Below, piece by piece: positions 14,565 through 20,949 of a DNA stretch of 21,940 nucleotides. The position numbers and the translations under genes are program-made. The notes below the pieces were generated by a model. That model worked only from the letters and a program-made list of their open reading frames with translations. It ran no database searches and had not been told where the DNA came from. Within the stretch, counting starts at the first letter, position 1, and every line of letters begins with the position of its first letter. Source of the DNA: an uncultured Chloroflexota bacterium (GTDB lineage Bacteria > Chloroflexota > Limnocylindria > Limnocylindrales > Limnocylindraceae); assembly GCA_903851225.1 (NCBI GenBank), contig CAINNT010000107.1:1-21940 (forward strand). Direction: 5' to 3'.

Positions 14565-15857
14565 ATGAGCGGCGAGCGCGTTCCCGAGATTGTGCCGATC
14601 AGTTCGGCCAATAAGCCGACCCAGGTTGAAATCGTTGGCGACCGCATTCGCATCGCCTCACTCGAAGTTGTCGACCGAGCCCTCGCCGGCTACCTAGAGA
14701 GTCGCACCCCAGAGGATCGCGCCGAGACGGTTGAGCGCGCCATGCGCGTCGGGCTGATGGCGCTGCAGAGTGCCAGTAGTTCAATTGATGTCGACCACGT
14801 GCGCCGAGCATTCGACAAGTTGCTCGCCGATGCGGGTGAGTCGAACAAGAAGGCGACCGCAGAGGTGGAAGAAATTCTGCGGAAGACCTTTGCCAACGAG
14901 GGAGGCGCTCTGCCCGCAACACTGGAGAGATTCCTCGGCGACAAGGGTGAGCTCGCCCTCTTCACCAAGGACCTCTTCGACGAGAACCGTCGCGATTCGG
15001 CACTTGGCAAGCTCAATACCATCCTTGGTACCTACTTTGATGGCGATGCGAGCAAACTGGCCCACCTGTTGGATCCAACACGAGAGGCGTCGCCCCTGAG
15101 CGGCTTCCGCGCCGAGATCGCCAAGCGTTTCGATGACGTGTTGCTGAAGATCGTCGAGCTCGATGCGTCGCAGAAGGCGGCGAAGGGTGAGCGCAAGAAG
15201 GGAACGGCGAAGGGCGCCGACTTTGAGTCACGAGTCATTGCCGAGTACACCGAGCTGCTGCGTGCCACGAACGACGAGATTGAGGGGACGGGCGGCGTCA
15301 CCGGCGCAATTCCCGATTCGAAGAAGGGCGACGCCGTGATCACGATCAACGGCCGCGACGCCTCGGCAAGCGTGTTGCGCATCGTAGTTGAGGTCAAAGA
15401 CAAGCCGATGACTGGGCCGGCCATCGAGAAGGAGCTCGCCGAGGCGCGCGAGAATCGCAAGGCGGAGATCGCCCTCATGGTCTTCAGCGAGGCGGCGGCG
15501 CCAGCGGGCGCCTCACCATTTGTCATCAGTCGTCACGGCGTCTACTGCGTCGTCGACCCTGAGGCCCCAGACGTCGCGATCCTGGAGGCTGGATATCGAC
15601 TCGCGCGCATCTCGGCGCTCATCCGCGCCAAGGCGGAGGGGAGCGGCGCCGACCTTTCGGCGGTCAAGGATGCGATTGACGCACTGCGCAGCCGACTCGA
15701 CTCGGTAAAGGAGATCAAGAAGACCCTCACCGCGATCGACTCAACGACGGAGAAGGCGCGCGATGAACTTGACGCCCTCCGTTCGGCGATCGTCACAGAG
15801 ATCGATCGCATCGAAGAGCAGGTCCGCGCGAGCAGCAGCGCCGCTCACGGGCGGTGA
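14565..15857 (+). CDS. Coiled-coil protein with putative PD-(D/E)XK nuclease core
   Basis: A 430-residue soluble protein, not recognised by name. Residues 1-200 are mostly helical and charged. Residues 217-310 resemble a PD-(D/E)XK nuclease fold: a helix with Glu221 (GADFESRVIAEYTELL), a strand with Asp256 (KKGDAVITI), and a strand with Glu276-x-Lys278 (RIVVEVKDK). These are followed by a helix (IEKELAEARENR) and a strand (AEIALMVFSE), as in restriction-endonuclease-like proteins and DUF2130-type proteins. Residues 345-420 form a long coiled coil (heptad-like DALRSRLDSVKEIKKTL onward). It begins directly after the zinc-ribbon gene and its stop overlaps the next start (GTGA). The nuclease call rests on motif order only and no activity is proven. 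Confidence 0.75.
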   Translation: MSGERVPEIVPISSANKPTQVEIVGDRIRIASLEVVDRALAGYLESRTPEDRAETVERAMRVGLMALQSASSSIDVDHVRRAFDKLLADAGESNKKATAEVEEILRKTFANEGGALPATLERFLGDKGELALFTKDLFDENRRDSALGKLNTILGTYFDGDASKLAHLLDPTREASPLSGFRAEIAKRFDDVLLKIVELDASQKAAKGERKKGTAKGADFESRVIAEYTELLRATNDEIEGTGGVTGAIPDSKKGDAVITINGRDASASVLRIVVEVKDKPMTGPAIEKELAEARENRKAEIALMVFSEAAAPAGASPFVISRHGVYCVVDPEAPDVAILEAGYRLARISALIRAKAEGSGADLSAVKDAIDALRSRLDSVKEIKKTLTAIDSTTEKARDELDALRSAIVTEIDRIEEQVRASSSAAHGR

Positions 15858-17167
15858 GTAGGGCACTCGCCGACTGGAAGCGCTTCCTCACCGGCCGTTA
15901 CGCCGCCTTTCGCACCCTCGCCGTCTCCGACGCCATCGCCGTCGCACTCAATGGCGACAGCCTCTCTATCCCGCTGATCACAACGCTTGGCGCATCGCCA
16001 GCGCTGGCAACGCTCGTCGGCCTCTTCCCGTTTGTCGGCGGCATGCTCCAGGGGCTGATGCCCTCCGCGCTCCGCAAGAGCGGCGGCGACCTCCGAAAGC
16101 TCACCCTGCTCATCGGCGCAGTCGCCCTCCTGCGGCCACTCCTCTACATCGCCGTCGTGGTGGCAATCGCCGCTGGCCTCCTTCCGCCGCTTGCTGGCAT
16201 CGGACTCATCGCCATCGGGTTCGGTGTTGGCGCCACCGCACAGGCAATTGCCGGGGCCAACGTCCAGACCTGGTTCGGTCGCATCCTCCCCGAACGAGAG
16301 CGCCGCTTCGTTGCGCCGCGTGCTCTCGCCATTCAGTTCGGACTTGGCTCGGTGCTCCTCGTTCCGGTCGCCCTGCTCGTGCGCGTTGGCGAACAGGACT
16401 GGGGCGTCCTCATCTATGCGCCGGCGTTTATCGGCGGGCTCGCTGCCAGCCTCCTCTTCTTGCGCGCGCTGCGTGGGCTGCCACGGCCAGGTGCCGTCTC
16501 CACGGGCCGCGCTGCAACCACTGGGCCTCTCTCCACTCCGGTGCGGCGATTTCTCCGCACCAACATCATCTCTGCGGTTGGCGCCGGATTCGCACCGTAT
16601 CTCTCCGTGTACGCAATCGTCGTCCTCAAACAGGATGCGGCGTACGCGATCCTCATGGCCGCGATCGGATCCGCGGCAGCACTGGTCGGCGCCATCCTTA
16701 TTGGGAACTGGTTGGAGCGCGGCTCGGCGAGTCGCCTTTACCGCATCTCCCTGATCGTTCGCGGTGTGGGGATGGCCTCGTCGGCACTCGCCGGACCCTG
16801 GAACCCCTATGCGCCAGTCGTGCTGCTCGTCGTCATCGTGGTGATTACCGTCGGCTTTGCCGCCGGCATGCTCTCGGCGCAAGAGCGTGTGCTCCGCCTC
16901 GCCGCACCCGGCGAAGCGATTCGCGCGCAGTCAGCCTATGGTGCCACCACGGCTGGCGCCCTCGCTCTGGGCCAGCTCGCCGGTGTGATCGTGCTCGCCC
17001 TCTTGCCAGTCTCCTACCCGACCTATGTCGGCATCTTTATTGTGACGGGGGCGTTCCGCTTAGTCGCAGCGGCGACGGCCGACGTCGGCGACGACTGGAA
17101 CACGGCGACCCGCATGCACCACGGAGACGAGATGCCCGCCGAGACCGCCTTCGAGTCACAGCGCTAG
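15854..17167 (+). CDS. MFS-like polytopic membrane protein
   Basis: A 437-residue integral membrane protein with about 11-12 helices and a hydrophilic central loop (about 210-230, GAVSTGRAATTGPLSTPVRRF), the layout of MFS transporters. The usual loop 2-3 motif GxxxDRxGRR is weak here (QGLMPSALRKSGGDLRKL), so it is a diverged member. The C-terminus is hydrophilic, with acidic and His/Met residues (TRMHHGDEMPAETAFE). The start is GTG at 15854, overlapping the previous stop by 4 nt. No Shine-Dalgarno sequence is apparent, so reinitiation from the nuclease-like gene is likely. Substrate is unknown. It is the last gene of the operon; the lipoyl-domain gene follows after 87 bp with its own ribosome-binding site. 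Confidence 0.85.
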   Translation: MSRALADWKRFLTGRYAAFRTLAVSDAIAVALNGDSLSIPLITTLGASPALATLVGLFPFVGGMLQGLMPSALRKSGGDLRKLTLLIGAVALLRPLLYIAVVVAIAAGLLPPLAGIGLIAIGFGVGATAQAIAGANVQTWFGRILPERERRFVAPRALAIQFGLGSVLLVPVALLVRVGEQDWGVLIYAPAFIGGLAASLLFLRALRGLPRPGAVSTGRAATTGPLSTPVRRFLRTNIISAVGAGFAPYLSVYAIVVLKQDAAYAILMAAIGSAAALVGAILIGNWLERGSASRLYRISLIVRGVGMASSALAGPWNPYAPVVLLVVIVVITVGFAAGMLSAQERVLRLAAPGEAIRAQSAYGATTAGALALGQLAGVIVLALLPVSYPTYVGIFIVTGAFRLVAAATADVGDDWNTATRMHHGDEMPAETAFESQR

Positions 17168-17254
17168 GAGCAGGGCTACACTGACCCCAATGCCACCCCT
17201 CGTGGGGCGGCAAGAGCGTGCGAGCCGCCCGTGGCCCGCCCAAGGAGGGATGCG
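17168..17254 (+). promoter_or_regulatory. Leader of the lipoyl-domain gene with promoter and alternative hairpins
   Basis: A TACACT box (17177-17182) could start a leader of about 66 nt. The leader holds GGGCGGC (17205-17211) that can pair with GCCGCCC (17224-17230), or its first six bases with CCGCCC at 17236-17241, next to the ribosome-binding site. An upstream CCCC/GGGG hairpin (17196-17207) competes for the same G bases. AAGGAGGG (17242-17249) is a strong Shine-Dalgarno sequence 5 nt before the ATG at 17255. Confidence 0.4.
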
Positions 17255-17497
17255 ATGCGCGTACCAGTGGAGATGCCGCGACTCGGCTACGACAGCGAGG
17301 TCGGCAAGATCGGCGCATGGACGTCGAAGGTCGGTGACACCGTGACCGCGGGCCAGCCAATCGGCGAGCTTGAGACCGAGAAGGCCACGGTTGAATTCGA
17401 GGCCCCGGTTTCCGGGACGCTCGTCGAGATCGTGCATACCGCTGGCGCAGAGGTCGCCGTCGGCGCTGTGATCGCGTACGTCGAAGACGGCAAATAA
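17255..17497 (+). CDS. Stand-alone lipoyl (biotinyl/lipoyl carrier) domain protein
   Basis: An 80-residue protein that is a single lipoyl domain of the 2-oxoacid dehydrogenase E2 type. The hairpin turn ELETEKATVEFEAP carries the lipoylated Lys43, and VEMPRLGYDSEVGKIGAWTSKVGDTV is the usual N-terminal strand pair. VSGTLVEIVHTAGAEVAVGAVIAYV ends the fold, so nothing appears missing. The start at 17255 is chosen for the strong AAGGAGGG ribosome-binding site 5 nt upstream; an in-frame GTG at 17231 lies before that site and is not used. The catalytic E2 domain is in the next gene, 13 bp downstream, so the usual fused E2 polypeptide is split here. Confidence 0.93.
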   Translation: MRVPVEMPRLGYDSEVGKIGAWTSKVGDTVTAGQPIGELETEKATVEFEAPVSGTLVEIVHTAGAEVAVGAVIAYVEDGK

Positions 17498-17510
17498 ACC
17501 AGAGGCACCC

Positions 17511-18203
17511 ATGACGAAGCCTGGGCGAACGCCCGTGGAGTTCACGCCGATGCGCACGGCGATCAGCCGTCGCATGGTGGAGTCCAAGTCGAAGGCGCCG
17601 CACTTCTACGTTTCGACCGACATTGAGATGGATGCGGTCGTTGCCGCCAACGAGTCGCTCAACGCCGGACGCACTGGCGACGATCGCGTCACGCTAACTG
17701 CGTGGCTGGTGCGCGCTCTCGCGCAATCGCTCGCCGCGTACCCAGCACTGAATGCGGTGTGGGAGGGCGATGCGCTTGAGCGCTCCACGCCGATCAACAT
17801 CGGCATTGCGATTGCGATACCCGACGGTCTGGTGGCCCCCGCACTCCTTGATTGCGCAGCAAAAGATCTGGGCACCATTTCCGCAGAGCTCCGAGACCTC
17901 GTCGCGCGCACCAAGGCCGGAAAGTTGCGACCTGCCGAGTTTACCGAGCAGACCTTCACACTCTCGAACCTCGGCTCGTTTCCAGTGACGCAGTTCACCG
18001 CCATCGTGACGCCGCCACAGGTTGCAATCCTCGCCACAGGCCGAAGCGAGCCACGCGCAGTTGTGCGCGACGGCGCCGTCGTGTCACGCACAATGTTGAC
18101 CGCCACGCTCTCCGCCGACCATCGTGCAGTTGATGGCGCACTCGTCGCCGCTTTCCTCGGCGACCTGAAGTCGCGACTTGAGGCGCCGGCTGGGCTCGCC
18201 TGA
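17511..18203 (+). CDS. 2-oxoacid dehydrogenase E2 acyltransferase catalytic domain, without lipoyl or E1/E3-binding domains
   Basis: Transfers an acyl group between lipoyl and CoA in 2-oxoacid dehydrogenase complexes. The 230-residue protein is just the catalytic domain. TPMRTAISRRMVESKSKAPHFYVSTDIEMD opens the fold, NIGIAIAIPDGLVAPALLDCAAKDL is the central block, TFTLSNLGSFPVTQFTAIVTPPQVAIL follows, and the active-site motif SADHRAVDGALVAAFL has the catalytic His and Asp. The first 10 residues replace the usual lipoyl and peripheral-subunit-binding domains. AGAGG 5 nt upstream of the ATG serves as the ribosome-binding site. E1 and E3 genes are absent here, so the partner complex and acyl group are unknown. 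Downstream pdxH starts 5 bp after the stop. Confidence 0.95.
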   Translation: MTKPGRTPVEFTPMRTAISRRMVESKSKAPHFYVSTDIEMDAVVAANESLNAGRTGDDRVTLTAWLVRALAQSLAAYPALNAVWEGDALERSTPINIGIAIAIPDGLVAPALLDCAAKDLGTISAELRDLVARTKAGKLRPAEFTEQTFTLSNLGSFPVTQFTAIVTPPQVAILATGRSEPRAVVRDGAVVSRTMLTATLSADHRAVDGALVAAFLGDLKSRLEAPAGLA

Positions 18204-18208
18204 CGCCA

Positions 18209-18865
18209 ATGAGCAGCCAACCGCTCGGCGATCGCTCCAACTATCAGCGCGGACGCCTCGATGCCAACGATCTGCTCCCCGACCCCGTCGACCAGTTCCG
18301 CCGCTGGGTAGACGAGGCAATTGCCGAGCATCTCCCCGAGCCACTCGCCGCCGCCCTCGCCACCGCCGACGAGTCGGGTGATCCGAGCGTCCGCATGATC
18401 CTGATCCGCGGCATCGGCCCTGAGGGGATCGACTTCTATACCAACCACGAGAGCCGCAAGGGTCGTGACCTCGCCGCTCGGCCAGCTGCCGCACTCACCC
18501 TCTGGTGGCCAGCCCTTGAGCGGCAGGTGCGCCTCTCCGGCTCCGTGTCCCGCCTGTCGGAGGACGAATCCGCCGCCTACTTCGCAAGCCGCCCACTTGA
18601 GAGCCAACTCGGCGCATGGGCCAGCGCTCAGGGGAAGCCGATCGCAGACCGTGCGGCACTCGAAGAGGCCCTCCGTGCGGCGGCTGCTCAGCACGCCCCC
18701 ACTCCCGATACCGCACCTAGGCTGCCTCCCCACTGGGGCGGCTATCGCGTCACCCCCGTCCGATGGGAGTTCTGGCAGGGGGGGCAGCACCGCCTCCACG
18801 ACCGTTTTGAGTACCTGCGACCCGCCCCGGATGCCTCCTGGGAGACCCGCCGCCTCCAGCCGTAA
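18209..18865 (+). CDS. pdxH: Pyridoxamine 5'-phosphate oxidase
   Basis: FMN enzyme that oxidises pyridoxine 5'-phosphate or pyridoxamine 5'-phosphate to pyridoxal 5'-phosphate. The 218-residue protein (typical length) begins with the NYQRGRLDANDLLPDPVDQFRRWVDEA helix seen in PdxH. FMN-binding motifs are SVRMILIRGIGPEGIDFYTN, SRKGRDLAARP and RQVRLSG. The substrate-side blocks are YFASRPLESQLGAWAS and PPHWGGYRVTPVRWEFWQGG, ending in RLHDRFEY, which defines the PdxH C-terminal domain and distinguishes it from simpler flavin reductase-like relatives. The 5-bp gap to the E2-type gene implies one transcript, although a metabolic link between them is not obvious. Confidence 0.97.
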   Translation: MSSQPLGDRSNYQRGRLDANDLLPDPVDQFRRWVDEAIAEHLPEPLAAALATADESGDPSVRMILIRGIGPEGIDFYTNHESRKGRDLAARPAAALTLWWPALERQVRLSGSVSRLSEDESAAYFASRPLESQLGAWASAQGKPIADRAALEEALRAAAAQHAPTPDTAPRLPPHWGGYRVTPVRWEFWQGGQHRLHDRFEYLRPAPDASWETRRLQP

Positions 18866-19009
18866 CAATCCCCAACGCCCCGCCGCGCTTCGCCCAATGC
18901 TCACCCTCTGGTAAAGCACGCGCTCAATCGGATAGGATTCCGCCAAGCGCAGATCGCGCTTCAAGTCTGAACGGTGGCCCACCTGGGTTCGCCGATAAGG
19001 AGGAAACAC
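18866..19009 (+). promoter_or_regulatory. Promoter and leader of the substrate-binding protein gene
   Basis: TAGGAT (18933-18938) is a likely -10 box. A perfect 6-bp hairpin, AAGCGC/GCGCTT with a 5-nt loop (18945-18961), lies right at the predicted start of the transcript. The strong ribosome-binding site AAGGAGG (18997-19003) lies 6 nt before the ATG at 19010. No clear -35 box was seen. Confidence 0.45.
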
Positions 19010-20806
19010 ATGCGAAAGAGGTCGCTACTCGCAACCTTCGCGGTCGCTGCCGCGATGGTCGCCGGGGCATGCGGCGGTTCGACCGGAACGACGGTCACCG
19101 GAGCAACGTTGCTCATCGGCGACTATCAGGACGTCGACAGCCTGAACCCCTTCTACTACAGCACGGTGATGTCGAGCAACGTCATCGGCATGACCAGCGA
19201 CGGTCTGCTCCGCCTCAATGAGGAGCTTGAGCTTGAGCCATGGATGGCCACCGAGATCCCAACGAAGGAGAACGGCGGCATTCAGGTCCCAGGTGTTGAT
19301 GGCGCAGCCGCAACCGTTACCTGGACTCTTCGCCCATGGAAGTGGTCCGACGGAGTTGATCTCACCTGTGCAGACTTCCAGTACGCGCGCGAGTGGATTC
19401 TCGACGAGAAGAACACCGCCGTGTCCAAGGTTGGCACGAAGGAGATCAAGGAGATCGTGTGCGAAGGGTCGAAGATGACCGTGCACTACTCCGAGCTCTA
19501 TCAGAACTTGAAGTACGGACCTGCATACGCTCCAAAGCACTACTTCAGCAAGTTCACCGTTGGCACGGTCGTCGGCGGCAATCCTGCCACCGACACCTCC
19601 AATGACATGCTCCTCGGCGCGGGCTACCGCACCAAGGATCTGCCGAGCGTGCCAACCAGTGGTGCCTTCAAGTACGAGAGCCGAACGCCTGGTGTCGAAA
19701 CCGTGGTCGTTCGCAACCCGTACTGGAAGGACCCTCGCAACGGAGGCCAGTCGAAGCTTGCACGAGTGAAGTACGTGGTCTGTGGTTCGCCAGAGACCTG
19801 CGTTGCGAAGTTCCGTGCCGGTGAGCTCGACATGGTCACCGACCTCGACGGCTCGCAGTACGCCCCAACCAAGGATCTTGGCGACGAGCAGCGCCCGTTC
19901 CCAAGCTTCACGGTTGAGTTCCTGCGACCAAATCACTCGCAGACGATCTGCTCAGACGGCGCTCCGGCCGAGGCAGATCCAGACGGCGTGCTTCCAGACC
20001 GCGCAGCGCGCGGCGGTGGCTGCCCAGCCTCAGACGTTGAACTTCGACGAGCCATCTCGGCCGCAGTTGACCGAGAGCGCTACCTCGAGCAGATCGAGGG
20101 TGGCGTTGGTTTCGTTGCAACCAACATGGAGCTCCCTGACTTCTTCTTCTACGAAGAGCAGGCAGTGGAGGCCTACGACCTGACCAGGGCTGCACAGATT
20201 CTGGCCGACGGCGGCTGGAGCGACACGAACAACAACGGGACGGTCGACAAGGATGTCGACGGCGACGGTGACCGCGACGAGGCGATCCTCGACATGTGCA
20301 CCACGCTGAAGCCAACCCGCGGCGCGAAGCTGCAGCTGCTCGCTGCGGACCTCAAGACGATCGGCATTACGGCGATCGTTGATGCGGTTCCGAGCGGCGT
20401 GCTCTTCGGTCAGCGAACCGACGTTCCAGCCGGAACCAAGTGCAACCTGGCCTACGGCAGCTTTGACGTTGCGCTCCACGCCTTCGGCATCACGTCGGTC
20501 GAGCCGAGCGGGTACGACACGTACCACTCGACGCAGACCAACGAGAACGGCGGCGGCAACGATCAGTTCGTGAACATCCCTGAACTTGACACGAAGCTTG
20601 AGGCCATCAAGTCCTCAATCGACGTCGCCGAGCAGGATGCCCTCATGGCTGAGGTGCAGAGCCTCTTGACCACCAACGTGGTCTCGATCCCGCTGCACTA
20701 CTGGCTGGACATCGTTCTGGTGTCGAGCCGCGTGAGCGGTTACCTCCAGCATGCGGCCTGGGGCCCAATCTGGAACGCCTACGAGCTCGACGTCGCGTCG
20801 AACTAA
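19010..20806 (+). CDS. ABC transporter substrate-binding lipoprotein, family 5 (oligopeptide type)
   Basis: Extracellular binding protein that delivers peptides or related solutes to an ABC permease. The 598-residue precursor has a lipoprotein signal (MRKRSLLATFAVAAAMVAGAC) with the lipobox Cys21, so it is membrane-anchored. Family features include DSLNPFYYS after the N-terminus, DGLLRLNEELELEPWMA, TWTLRPWKWSDGVDLTCADF (the usual FxLRxGvkWsDG block), and RRAISAAVDRERY. Residues 405-425 form a very acidic loop (DTNNNGTVDKDVDGDGDRDE) like tandem Ca-binding EF-hand/dockerin loops. The start at 19010, rather than an in-frame GTG at 18974, is chosen for the perfect ribosome-binding site and signal peptide. 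The permease gene follows after a hairpin. Confidence 0.96.
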   Translation: MRKRSLLATFAVAAAMVAGACGGSTGTTVTGATLLIGDYQDVDSLNPFYYSTVMSSNVIGMTSDGLLRLNEELELEPWMATEIPTKENGGIQVPGVDGAAATVTWTLRPWKWSDGVDLTCADFQYAREWILDEKNTAVSKVGTKEIKEIVCEGSKMTVHYSELYQNLKYGPAYAPKHYFSKFTVGTVVGGNPATDTSNDMLLGAGYRTKDLPSVPTSGAFKYESRTPGVETVVVRNPYWKDPRNGGQSKLARVKYVVCGSPETCVAKFRAGELDMVTDLDGSQYAPTKDLGDEQRPFPSFTVEFLRPNHSQTICSDGAPAEADPDGVLPDRAARGGGCPASDVELRRAISAAVDRERYLEQIEGGVGFVATNMELPDFFFYEEQAVEAYDLTRAAQILADGGWSDTNNNGTVDKDVDGDGDRDEAILDMCTTLKPTRGAKLQLLAADLKTIGITAIVDAVPSGVLFGQRTDVPAGTKCNLAYGSFDVALHAFGITSVEPSGYDTYHSTQTNENGGGNDQFVNIPELDTKLEAIKSSIDVAEQDALMAEVQSLLTTNVVSIPLHYWLDIVLVSSRVSGYLQHAAWGPIWNAYELDVASN

Positions 20807-20832
20807 GTAGGTCCGCCGAAGCGATTCGGTTT

Positions 20833-20874
20833 GCAGTCGCCGCGGGGCTCCGAAAGGGGCTCCGCGGCGATTGC
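20833..20874 (+). terminator. Long GAAA-capped hairpin between binding protein and permease genes
   Basis: A stem of 19 base pairs (15 contiguous at 20837-20851 / 20856-20870, allowing G-U pairs, extended by 4) closes on a GAAA tetraloop. There is no T-tract after it, so it probably acts as a partial terminator or an mRNA-stabilising element that keeps the binding-protein transcript abundant relative to the permease. Confidence 0.65.
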
Positions 20875-20895
20875 GCATTACCCCCTAGATCCCGC

Positions 20896-20945
20896 TAAGA
20901 TCCCCCCGACGCCACAGAGCGTCACGGCAACAGGTGGAGAGGAGG
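20896..20945 (+). promoter_or_regulatory. Possible second promoter and ribosome-binding site of the permease gene
   Basis: TAAGAT (20896-20901) resembles a -10 box just after the hairpin, and GGAGAGGAGG (20936-20945) gives a strong Shine-Dalgarno sequence about 4 nt before the ATG at 20950. The -10 assignment is tentative. Confidence 0.35.
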
Positions 20946-20949
20946 CCCC

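Noticed and set aside
15845..16882. Minus-strand open frame (345 codons) opposite the MFS-like gene
   Set aside because: Its translation is Asp/Glu/Gly/Arg/His-rich with no fold pattern and is the antisense shadow of hydrophobic helices.
17190..17341. Possible leaderless small ORF starting 7 nt after the TACACT box and overlapping the lipoyl gene out of frame
   Set aside because: The roughly 50-codon translation has no sensible composition, and the box is better explained as the promoter of the lipoyl gene.
17498..17510. Frameshift breaking a fused E2 gene
   Set aside because: The gap is 13 bp with a stop and a separate ribosome-binding site, and the linker and subunit-binding domain are missing altogether, so one indel cannot restore a normal E2.
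17606..19009. Minus-strand open frame (467 codons) opposite the E2 catalytic gene and pdxH
   Set aside because: It covers two clear enzymes on the other strand and has low-complexity composition with no domain.
18974..19009. Upstream GTG start for the substrate-binding protein
   Set aside because: It would add 12 hydrophilic residues before a canonical lipoprotein signal and ignores the perfect AAGGAGG site before the ATG at 19010.
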